From Bryobacteraceae bacterium (lineage in GTDB: Bacteria; Acidobacteriota; Terriglobia; Bryobacterales; Bryobacteraceae): a stretch of 20,811 nt of DNA. Under the pieces are notes generated by a model, which was not told the origin of the DNA, did no database searches, and saw only the letters and a program-made list of their open reading frames with translations. Within the stretch, counting starts at the first letter, position 1, and every line of letters begins with the position of its first letter. The position numbers were made by a program, and so were the translations under genes. Location: contig JASHQT010000312.1 in NCBI GenBank assembly GCA_030039005.1, positions 1-20,811 on the forward strand, read 5' to 3'. Positions 1-7,200 of this stretch are shown here, piece after piece.

Positions 1-410
1 TGGTGCAGCAAGGCGTGGCGCTCGCGGCGATTACACCGGAACAGATCGTTGCACAGAATGTGGCACCGGAATTAGCAGAGCAGAGTACAGCCAGCAAGTA
101 CCCGCTGGTTTACGTCTATTGCAGCCGGGTGCTCAACGAAAACCGGGAGAAGTTTAGAGCCTTTTCCGGCGAGGCTCAGATGACAATCGAAATGCGAGTG
201 TCACAGGACCGCATCGAGCAGATCGAAACCAACTTACAGGCGTACGTGGATGCGATTACGGAGGTTTTGAGCGACAGCCGGGGGGATTGGGGAGACGGTG
301 TGTTTTTCGACGGCGGATACGAGGTGACGTTTGGGGGTGTGAAACACGGTGGCCGGAATTTTCTGCAAATCGCGAAGGTCGCATTGGCTCTGGAGATCAG
401 CGCCGGATAA
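1..410 (+). CDS. Tail-terminator-like phage protein (5' end outside the window)
   Basis: This frame is open from the left edge to a TAA at 408-410. The first possible start seen is GTG at base 3, but the gene probably begins upstream, so the visible 135 residues are likely the C-terminal majority. The sequence is a compact alpha/beta protein with no signal peptide or membrane segment. Its size and its position directly before the tail tube gene fit the tail-completion or terminator protein (lambda gpU / Rhodobacter GTA gp8 position), which caps the tube and joins it to the head. This assignment rests mainly on gene order; I do not recognise a diagnostic motif. The gap to the next gene is 16 bp, so the two are likely co-transcribed. 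Confidence 0.5.
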   Translation, partial: VQQGVALAAITPEQIVAQNVAPELAEQSTASKYPLVYVYCSRVLNENREKFRAFSGEAQMTIEMRVSQDRIEQIETNLQAYVDAITEVLSDSRGDWGDGVFFDGGYEVTFGGVKHGGRNFLQIAKVALALEISAG

Positions 411-426
411 AAACTAGATTCCTTCT

Positions 427-1596
427 ATGTCATACATTCTTTCTAATGACAATCGCTTCTACGTGGCGCTGGAGCAGAGCTATGGAACAGCGGCGGCCAT
501 TACGGCGAGCAATCGAATTCCGGCGGTGAAGCTGACGACGAAGCAGCAGATCGAGAAGGTGCAACGGGCCGATAAGACCGGATCGAGGACCTTTGCCGGA
601 AATCCGAGCGGGCTGCGAATCCAAACGAACTTCGGACTAAAGACGTATATGTCCAATTGGAGCGATCCAACGACGCTGCCGCCGCACGGTCCGCTATTTC
701 AGGCGTGTTTGGGAGGTACGCCGTCACAATCGGCCGGCGGGACGATTGCCAGTACGAGCAACTCGACCACTTTGACGTTTGCAGCGCCGCACGGTTTGGC
801 GCCTGGAGCGGCGGTGACGAGCGGCGGAGAAATACGGTTCGTGACGGTGGTGGTGAACGCCAATACAGTGCAGATCAACGCGGCGTTCAGCGCGACGCCG
901 CTAGCAAATGCGCAGACGGGAGCAACGGCGACTTACCAGCCAGCGGAGAGCCTTCCGAGCGTGACGTTCTACGACTATTGGAGTCCTGGAACGGCCGTGC
1001 AGCGCATCCTGGGAGGGATGGCCGTCGATACACTGTCCATCAAAGTGAACGGAGATTTCCAAGAATTCGATTTCAGCGGGCAGGCGCAGGACTTAGTGGA
1101 TAGCGCAAGCTTTCAGGCGGGACAGTTCGCATTATCGAGCTTTCCCGCGGAGCCAGCCGTGTCGCCGATCAGTTATTCGATCGTCGCGGGGAACTTAGGC
1201 GAGGTGTGGTTGGGCAGCTCGCCGACGGAGTTCTTCACTTTGACGGCTGCGATGATTACATTCTCCAACAACCTGGAACTGCGCGCCCGCGAGTATGGAG
1301 CGATTCTTCCGCTGGCGATTGCTCCGGGGCAACGAAACGTTTCCATACAGTTTACGTTGTATGAAATGGACGACGCCGCGACGGCGGCTCTTTATCAGGC
1401 AGCTCGCCAGCGGTCGCCCATCAGCATGATGATGCAGCTTGGCCAGCAGCAGGGCGAGTTGTTTGGTATCTACATGCAGAGTGTAATTCCCGAGGTGCCG
1501 GCCTTCGACGATTCCGATAAGCGACTACAGTGGCAGTTTCCCAACTGCCGCGCACAAGGAAGCGTAAACGATGAGATTTATGTCGCGTTTGGGTAG
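427..1596 (+). CDS. Major tail tube protein with an inserted beta domain
   Basis: This 389-aa protein resembles phage tail tube proteins. It has an N-terminal segment of the type ...RFYVALEQSYGTA..., followed by beta-rich sequence. A later block (VDTLSIKVNGDFQEFDFSGQ, about residues 198-217) is typical of tube subunits, which stack as hexameric rings to form the tail lumen. Residues about 107-175 are rich in Thr, Ser, Ala and Gly and look like an inserted Ig-like or surface domain, which would explain why the protein is longer than many tube proteins. ATG 427 has no obvious Shine-Dalgarno sequence, as for several genes in this cassette. The 3' end overlaps the chaperone start by 26 bp, which suggests translational coupling. 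The tube role is inferred from sequence style and from its place between the terminator and the chaperone. Confidence 0.7.
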   Translation: MSYILSNDNRFYVALEQSYGTAAAITASNRIPAVKLTTKQQIEKVQRADKTGSRTFAGNPSGLRIQTNFGLKTYMSNWSDPTTLPPHGPLFQACLGGTPSQSAGGTIASTSNSTTLTFAAPHGLAPGAAVTSGGEIRFVTVVVNANTVQINAAFSATPLANAQTGATATYQPAESLPSVTFYDYWSPGTAVQRILGGMAVDTLSIKVNGDFQEFDFSGQAQDLVDSASFQAGQFALSSFPAEPAVSPISYSIVAGNLGEVWLGSSPTEFFTLTAAMITFSNNLELRAREYGAILPLAIAPGQRNVSIQFTLYEMDDAATAALYQAARQRSPISMMMQLGQQQGELFGIYMQSVIPEVPAFDDSDKRLQWQFPNCRAQGSVNDEIYVAFG

Positions 1597-2002
1597 CACG
1601 GCAAGGAAGAGTGACGCAAACTCGGGAAACGGCGCACTGCAATACGAGAGCACGATATCGATCTCATCGAATGCAGTGCCCGGTGTGACGTTTCTAATCC
1701 ATCGCATTTCGTTCGGGCGGCGCATGGAACTCAGCAGACGGGTGCGGGAACTCAGCCGGAGGGCCGAGTTCCTGGAGGCTAGTGCGCAGGTTCAAGAGAA
1801 AATTGAAGCGGGTATTTTGGCGCAGGAGATCGACGCCATGTATTTGCGATGGGGGTTAGTGAGCATTCACGGAATGACGATCGACGGGGAGCCTGCTGAC
1901 GGCGAAAGGCTGATCGAGAAAGGGCCTGAAGAGTTAGTGAGCGAGATTGTGCGTGCGGTGAAATCGCAGTGCGGTTTGAGTGAAGCAGAAATAAAAAACT
2001 GA
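1571..2002 (+). CDS. Tail assembly chaperone, zero-frame product (lambda gpG-like)
   Basis: This 143-aa protein lies between the tail tube gene and the tape measure gene, the position of lambda G and of Rhodobacter GTA gp10. Its centre (about residues 36-80) reads like phage tail assembly chaperones: SNAVPGVTFLIHRISFGRR, then a charged helix (RRVRELSRRAEFLEA). The C-terminal half is acidic and helical and ends SEAEIKN. ATG 1571 is supported by AAGGA at 1556-1560, one of the few good ribosome binding sites in the cassette; a later ATG at 1727 would remove the conserved-looking beta segment. The TGA at 2000-2002 immediately follows an A AAA AAC heptamer, so some ribosomes should shift -1 and make the longer product listed separately. 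These chaperones coat the tape measure protein during tail assembly and are absent from the finished tail. Confidence 0.7.
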   Translation: MRFMSRLGSTARKSDANSGNGALQYESTISISSNAVPGVTFLIHRISFGRRMELSRRVRELSRRAEFLEASAQVQEKIEAGILAQEIDAMYLRWGLVSIHGMTIDGEPADGERLIEKGPEELVSEIVRAVKSQCGLSEAEIKN

Positions 2003-2331
2003 TCGTCGCGCTCCACTTTAGATCGGGCAGCCAGGCCGCGTGGAGTTGCGAGGTTTGTAGAAAGAGCGGCTTGGAGAAAAGACGACGATGCGGCTGGCTC
2101 GCGAGGGACGATGCTGGGGGCACGCCGATTGTGTGGGCGCGAGGGCGTACGACGCTCGCGACGTGTCCGAATTCATACGTCACGTCCGAAAGCATTGCTT
2201 TGTTAGAGGAGTATAACGCCTGGAAGCTGTTTGGCGCGCAGAATGTCTTCGAGTTGCCCGCGCGCCTGGTACACGCGATTTTCATTCTGGAGAGCGAGCT
2301 GAGAGCGGAAGAGAACGATGGCCAGCAATAA
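1571..2331 (+). CDS. Predicted -1 frameshift product of the tail chaperone (G-T-like fusion, 253 aa)
   Basis: Shifting -1 at 1993-1999 joins residues 1-143 of the chaperone to 110 residues encoded at 1999-2328 (stop 2329-2331). The downstream frame opens only after a TGA at 1981-1983. It has no ATG, GTG or TTG until TTG 2071, yet the translation before that point is protein-like and contains WSCEVC followed by CGW and TCP. The four cysteines are encoded at 2047, 2056, 2089 and 2164 (C-x2-C-x10-C-x24-C), which could form a small zinc site. The final 50 residues (LLEEYNAWKLFGAQNVFELP) are helical. In lambda, the T extension of gpG-T binds the tape measure protein; the same role is inferred here. 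The stop overlaps the tape measure start by 14 bp. The alternative is an independent gene from CTG 1999 or TTG 2071, which I consider less likely. Confidence 0.65.
1993..1999 (+). other. -1 programmed ribosomal frameshift heptamer (A AAA AAC)
   Basis: In the chaperone frame the codons are AT-A AAA AAC TGA, so 1993-1999 is a canonical X XXY YYZ slippery heptamer exactly in the zero frame, with the stop codon directly after it. After slippage, both tRNAs re-pair with AAA and the next codon is CTG at 1999. The -1 frame is then open to 2331. Lambda-type G/T genes use an equivalent signal at the same point in the gene order. Confidence 0.7.
2007..2050 (+). promoter_or_regulatory. Putative frameshift-stimulating stem-loop
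   Basis: CTCCAC (2011-2016) pairs perfectly with GTGGAG (2040-2045). The stem can be extended by CGC (2007-2009) with GCG (2048-2050) across a G-U pair and a one-base bulge. The loop contains a further GGC/GCC mini-hairpin (2026-2037). The structure begins 7 nt after the slippery heptamer, within the 5-9 nt spacing usual for -1 frameshift stimulators. This was folded by eye; no energy was computed. Confidence 0.5.
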
Positions 2332-2998
2332 GTGGGAAGATCTGCTACCGACGAACAGTCTGGCGAGCGCTTCCCGCAGCGATTTACTCGGCCAACTGGC
2401 CGCAGCCACAAGCGGAGGAGCGGGCGCTGGAGCCGGTACATCCGGTTCACTCGGAAATGTGGCATCGACGAGCAGCAGCTCCGAAGTTACTGACCAACTT
2501 GCGTCTCTTGCGGAACAAATCACCAGCTTAACTTCGGCGCAGCAAGAGGCTACCAGCGCATTGCAAGACAACACGCAGGCGGTTACACAGAATACTTCTG
2601 CAAAGTCCGGCGGCAGCTCCACGGCAGGAACGGTGGAGAGCGCTGTGTCGAGTTTTTTGGGCGGCGGCCTGAGCACCTTGTCGCCCCTGCTAGGGGGACT
2701 GTTGAGCCTGTTTGGGGGCGGCGGCGGACAGACACTGGCGGTAGAGCCGCCTTATATGCTGCCGTCGCCGGTGCAATCGGAAGCGGGCGTCACGGCCAGC
2801 GCACCCGGTCAAGTGATGCCGGTAAGTTATGGGAACACGGGGCAAGCCAGGGCTGCGAGCCCAGGGCCGCAGGTTACGATTCAGGTGAATGCGATGGACA
2901 GCCAATCCTTCCTGGATCATAGCGACGATATCGCGATGGCCGTGAAACAGGCCATTCTGAACTCGAGCTCGTTGAACGATGTAATCGCCGACTTATAA
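2318..2998 (+). CDS. Very short tail tape measure protein
   Basis: This 226-aa protein sits in the tape measure position, after the chaperones and before the distal tail proteins. Residues 1-50 are Gly/Ala/Ser-rich. Residues about 55-95 are a Gln/Ser/Thr-rich heptad-like helix (LASLAEQITSLTSAQQEA), and residues about 107-133 are a hydrophobic Gly/Leu segment (GGGLSTLSPLLGGLLSLFGG) of the kind that forms the membrane-inserting part of tape measures. The C-terminus (about 175-226) is a small alpha/beta tail. Most siphophage tape measures are several times longer; the Rhodobacter GTA protein (gp11) is of similar size. At about 0.15 nm per residue the implied tail is only some 30-35 nm. ATG 2318 overlaps the preceding frame by 14 bp. 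Its identity rests on position plus the coiled-coil and hydrophobic pattern. Confidence 0.6.
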   Translation: MASNKWEDLLPTNSLASASRSDLLGQLAAATSGGAGAGAGTSGSLGNVASTSSSSEVTDQLASLAEQITSLTSAQQEATSALQDNTQAVTQNTSAKSGGSSTAGTVESAVSSFLGGGLSTLSPLLGGLLSLFGGGGGQTLAVEPPYMLPSPVQSEAGVTASAPGQVMPVSYGNTGQARAASPGPQVTIQVNAMDSQSFLDHSDDIAMAVKQAILNSSSLNDVIADL

Positions 2999-3000
2999 CG

Positions 3001-3360
3001 ATGAGTACCTTTCCGTTATTGAAGACCGGGGCGGTGATGCAGTATCCAGCGCAACGGGGAGTCCAGTATTCGACCGTCGCTTTGGAGTTTGTCGACGGGT
3101 CTGAGCAGCGGTTCCGGAGTTATCCGGCGCCGATTCATCAATGGGCGATTCAACTTAGTTTATTGGATCAGGCGGAGCTCCAGACCCTAGAAGAATTCTT
3201 TCGCTCGTTGGATGGCCGCGCGCAGAACTTCTCTTTCACGGACCCGTGGGACGGCACGACTTATGCAAGTTGCAGCCTGGCAAGTGACAGCATGAAAGCC
3301 GCCCTGGCCGGCGAATGGAGCGGGGAAACGTCGCTGATTGTGTTGGAGAACGGCAACTGA
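3001..3360 (+). CDS. Minor/distal tail protein, first of two paralogues (gpM/DUF2460-like)
   Basis: This 119-aa beta-rich protein starts 2 bp after the tape measure stop. It begins with PLLKTGAVMQYP. It has a central ...HQWAIQLSLLDQAELQTLEE stretch and then NFSFTDPWDGTTY, the layout of lambda minor tail protein M and of the DUF2460 / GTA gp12 distal tail proteins, in which a small ring-forming beta domain connects tube and hub. The next gene opens with the same pattern (PQLTTGAVSQFP and FTFLDP at equivalent places), so the two look like a tandem duplication. This copy is the minimal domain without additions. Family membership is by eye; I am fairly confident of the distal-tail role and less so of the exact family. 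Confidence 0.6.
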   Translation: MSTFPLLKTGAVMQYPAQRGVQYSTVALEFVDGSEQRFRSYPAPIHQWAIQLSLLDQAELQTLEEFFRSLDGRAQNFSFTDPWDGTTYASCSLASDSMKAALAGEWSGETSLIVLENGN

Positions 3361-3361
3361 C

Positions 3362-4156
3362 ATGCTCTATTATCCACAGCTAACAACCGGGGCGGTCTCG
3401 CAGTTTCCGGTAACCCGAAGCGTGGATATGCGAACGGTTGCCAACCAGCTTCCCAGCGGTTTTACGATACGAATGAGCGATCCGGGCTGGCAGAAGGTGC
3501 AGTGGCGGCTGGGGTACTCCGGACTCACCGACGGCGAACGCTCATCGATCGAAAATCTCTTCGACGCCTCGGAGGGCCAGCTCAATACCTTTACTTTTTT
3601 AGATCCAATGGCCAATTTGCTGGCGTGGAGCGAGGATTGGACGCAGGCTGTGTGGACCGCCAGTCCGCTATTGCAGGTCACCAGCGGGGCAGCGGATCCG
3701 TTCGGAAACAGCAATGCCATGCAACTCACGAATACAGGGGAAACCACGCAGCAGATTGTGCAGAATATCGCGGGGCCGAGTGATTTTGTGTACTGTTACA
3801 GCGTATACGTGCAGAGCACGGTGCCGACCACTATTCAGCTAGTTCAGATCACGACCGGACAGACCATACTTACGCCCGTCATTGCGGCCGCCTCGTGGAC
3901 GAGAGTAATCACTCCGATAAGCCTTTCGGTCCAGCAAGACGGGATCGGCTTTGGAGTACAACTGCCGGCTGGTGCGGAAGTGCAAGTGTTCGGCGCGCAG
4001 GTTGAGGCGCAACCCGAAGCCGGCCTGTACAAGGAAACAACCGATCTTGGAGGCGTTTATACCAATACCAGGTTTACGACTGACCTACTTACTTTCACAG
4101 CGAACGCCGTGAATCAACACTCTGGTCAAGTCACTTTGATCAGTAATCTGAACTGA
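3362..4156 (+). CDS. Distal tail protein, second paralogue, with a carbohydrate-binding-like C-terminal domain
   Basis: This 264-aa protein is taken from ATG 3362, one base after the preceding stop. An in-frame ATG at 3338 would add eight residues inside the upstream gene and is less likely. Residues about 1-85 repeat the fold of the previous protein (PQLTTGAVSQFPVTRSV, later FTFLDP). From about residue 88 (LLAWSEDWTQAVWTAS) to the end is a jelly-roll-like domain common on phage tail proteins, with the typical late motif VQVFGAQVEAQPEAGLY. In evolved distal tail proteins such a domain projects from the tail and binds cell-surface glycans; that role is inferred here. A 45-bp gap follows before the hub gene. 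Confidence 0.6.
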   Translation: MLYYPQLTTGAVSQFPVTRSVDMRTVANQLPSGFTIRMSDPGWQKVQWRLGYSGLTDGERSSIENLFDASEGQLNTFTFLDPMANLLAWSEDWTQAVWTASPLLQVTSGAADPFGNSNAMQLTNTGETTQQIVQNIAGPSDFVYCYSVYVQSTVPTTIQLVQITTGQTILTPVIAAASWTRVITPISLSVQQDGIGFGVQLPAGAEVQVFGAQVEAQPEAGLYKETTDLGGVYTNTRFTTDLLTFTANAVNQHSGQVTLISNLN

Positions 4157-4201
4157 CGTGCGCGATTCCATTTCACAAGTGGATCCCCACGTGTTGGCCG
4201 A

Positions 4202-7200
4202 ATGACACCCATCAGCGTTCTGAAGGAGCAAGAGGTCCCGGGAACACCTCTTTTCCTTTTCGACTGCACTCTGCCGACTGGAGACGAGCAGAGTTGGAGC
4301 ACGCACAACGTCACAGTCAACGGCACGCCGTATCTGAGCCGGGTTCTGAAGCACAATTTGTTCGAGCTGAACTCCAGTCCCGAAAGTGCGACGGACGGCT
4401 CTTCCAGCGTATCCATCACGCTTGCGAATGCGGATGCGTTTCTATCATCGATCGAGCGGAACATCGGATGGAAGGGGTCCGCACTTACGGTTACGTTTCT
4501 GTTTTACGATTTGATCAACCAGGCTGTGGCGTCAGACACGCAGATTGTGTTTCGGGGAATTGCGAACCCCCCGGATCAATCTACGGAATCGACTCTGCGA
4601 CTTAGTTTTACAAACCGGCTGAACTTACAGCGCGTCTATTTGCCGCCAGTTCCGATCCAGAAGCTGTGCCCGTGGAATTTTCCCGCCACGGCTGCGCAGC
4701 GGCAGGAAGCGGTGAGTGGCGGCTCGCTGGGTATTTTCTCTCCTTTTTACCAGTGCGGCTATTCGCCCGATCAGCCCAGTGGCGTTGGGAACATGAACGG
4801 CGGCACGCCGTATACCACGTGCGACTATTCACGGGACTCATGCCAGCAGCGGGGAATGTTCGATACGGACGATCAAAGCAACATCACGCGGAGATTCGGG
4901 GGCCTAGAATTTGTTCCACCGTCCATCGTGGTACGCAGTTATGGAGCGAAGACGTCGCAAGTCGCCCAGACGCTGCCAAATCAGGCTCTCTACAACGATT
5001 GCGTTCCGTTGATTTATGGAACTGGATGGTACACCCCGCCAATCGCGTTCGCCAGAAACGACGGCAACCTCACGCACATGGAAGTGCTGCTAGGAATGGG
5101 ACAGATCAACGGCGTGGTGACGGTGATTGTGAACAACACAGAAATTCCCGTGGGTGTCAGCGGAGCGAACATGACGGCTACCGGCTGGTACAACGTCATT
5201 AGTTATGGGACGAGAAACGGCGCCTTTAATCCGGATTTCAGCAACTCCGCGGGACAGCCGTTAGGAGATCCCTACGGCAGCATGGCGTTTATGTCTGTCG
5301 TGGTGCCAAATTGGATTTCGAATGGAACGTCCCTTCCGGTCATCGATGTTCTGATTAACGGATTGGAACTAGCACAGTTCGATCAGAACGGAAATTACCT
5401 TAGCAACACGTTCAGCAACAATCCGGCCTGGGTGACGCTGGATGTTCTTTTGCGCAGTGGATGGAGCCAAAGTCTTTTGGATTTGCCGAGCTTCGGGGCG
5501 GTCGCGCAGCGGTGCGACGCGCTGGTGCCCACGGTAGACGTCAACGGCAACAGCACCACGATTGCACGTTATCAATGCAACCTGCTATTAACCAGCCAGA
5601 GGAGCGCGGGTGATATTGTGCGGGGAATTCGGAACGGTTCAGCGCTCTATTTGAGCGCCGACTCGAACGGCCTGGTTCAGTTAAACGGGGAAGATACGCT
5701 CGCGAATCAACAGCCGACACAGCTGCCGGACAGCAACAGCACGGAACCTCTGAACGGCGGCTGGCCGGCTTACGAATTCAGCGACGACAGCACGTTCTCG
5801 GGTATCGTGCGCACCTCGAATGGTGCGTCGTCGCTGACGGTCAGCTCTACAAGCACAGCCAACACGCCGAATCGCTATACGGTGGAGTTTCAAGACCAAT
5901 TTAATGATTATCAGCAAGACAGTTTGTCGTTGGTAGCTATTGACGATCTTGCGATTACGGGACAGCAGGTTACGACTTCTCTTACTGCGTTGGGTTTGCC
6001 AAACTTCGATCAGGCGAATCGGGCGGCCGGACTTCAATTATATAAGTCAGTTTACGGCAATACGTACATTCAGTTTGAGACCAGTGTGAAAGGCGTGGGA
6101 CTTACGCCGGGCGACATTATCACCCTTACCGATGCGCATGAAGGATTCACTCGCCAGCCGTTCCGTATCAGTAAGATTTCGCCAGGGCTGAACTTTCTTA
6201 CCGCTGTGATTAACGCGCAGATTCATGACGATGCGTGGTATACGATCGTGAATTCGGACTCAGCGACCTTGGGGCGCCAGCCGCCAGCCGAGGTCGGGTT
6301 GCCGAGGCCCTTGGTCGGCAGCTACGTCGACAGTAATGGCGTGGAGCAATTCGGAATTACGGAAAGCTCGATTGCGAACACAGATGGGACGATTGTAGAG
6401 AATCTGACGGTCTCCTTTACTGCTCCGGCGAAACCGCAAGCCAGCGCGGCGGGGATACCGCTGATGGGGCTGAATCCGCAAGTGAACACGACTGGGGGAA
6501 CGCTTGCTGGCGATCAAACGCTGTATTACGCGGTAAGCGCGGTGGATGCCAATGGAGCCGAGGGCGGGTTATCGTTTGTCGCAGGCGCGAGTATTCCGGC
6601 GGGAACGAATACGAATGAGGTTACGTTGGTGAGCCTCAGCTTTTCGTCGGCGGCCAGTTCGTTCAACGTCTATCGAGGTCCCAATCCCACACAGCTTTTG
6701 CTGATTGCAAGTGGTGTGGCGATCGCTGGGCAATTCACCGATTCGGGATTGACTGCGTCGCTCCAGGGGCCACCCGATCCGAACTACGATCACGCAAATT
6801 TTTACTGGCGCTTGGAACTTCAGCCGTCCGAACAGGCGAATATCGTCTCGCCGACAACGATTGGGAGCACCACGCTGAACATGGTGCCCAACCTTTACAA
6901 CGGCGCGACGGTGCGGATCACCTCGGGCACCGGCGCCGGGGAGGAGGAAACCGTCGCTTCGAACACGGCGACTACTCTCACGGTTGCGACCGCTTGGAGT
7001 GTAACTCCGGACGCGACGAGTTTCTTCCTAATCGCGGACTCCACCTGGCAATTCGGGGCGTCCAGCAACGCATCGCCGGTCTCATTCGCTGTCCCGAATC
7101 GCGAGGGCGTGACGGTGGACGTATCCGGGCGCGCGGCTAACGTTTTGAACGAGGAATGCGCGTATGCGCTTTCGCCGCTGACGTCTTGGACGATTTTGGG

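Noticed and set aside
2071..2331. Independent small gene starting at TTG 2071
   Set aside because: No ribosome binding site, a rare start codon, and protein-like sequence continues upstream to the slippery heptamer; the frameshift explanation accounts for all of it.
4174..4197. Dyad around GTGG-ATCC-CCAC and CACGTG before the hub gene
   Set aside because: Only a four-base stem without mismatch; too short to support an operator or terminator.
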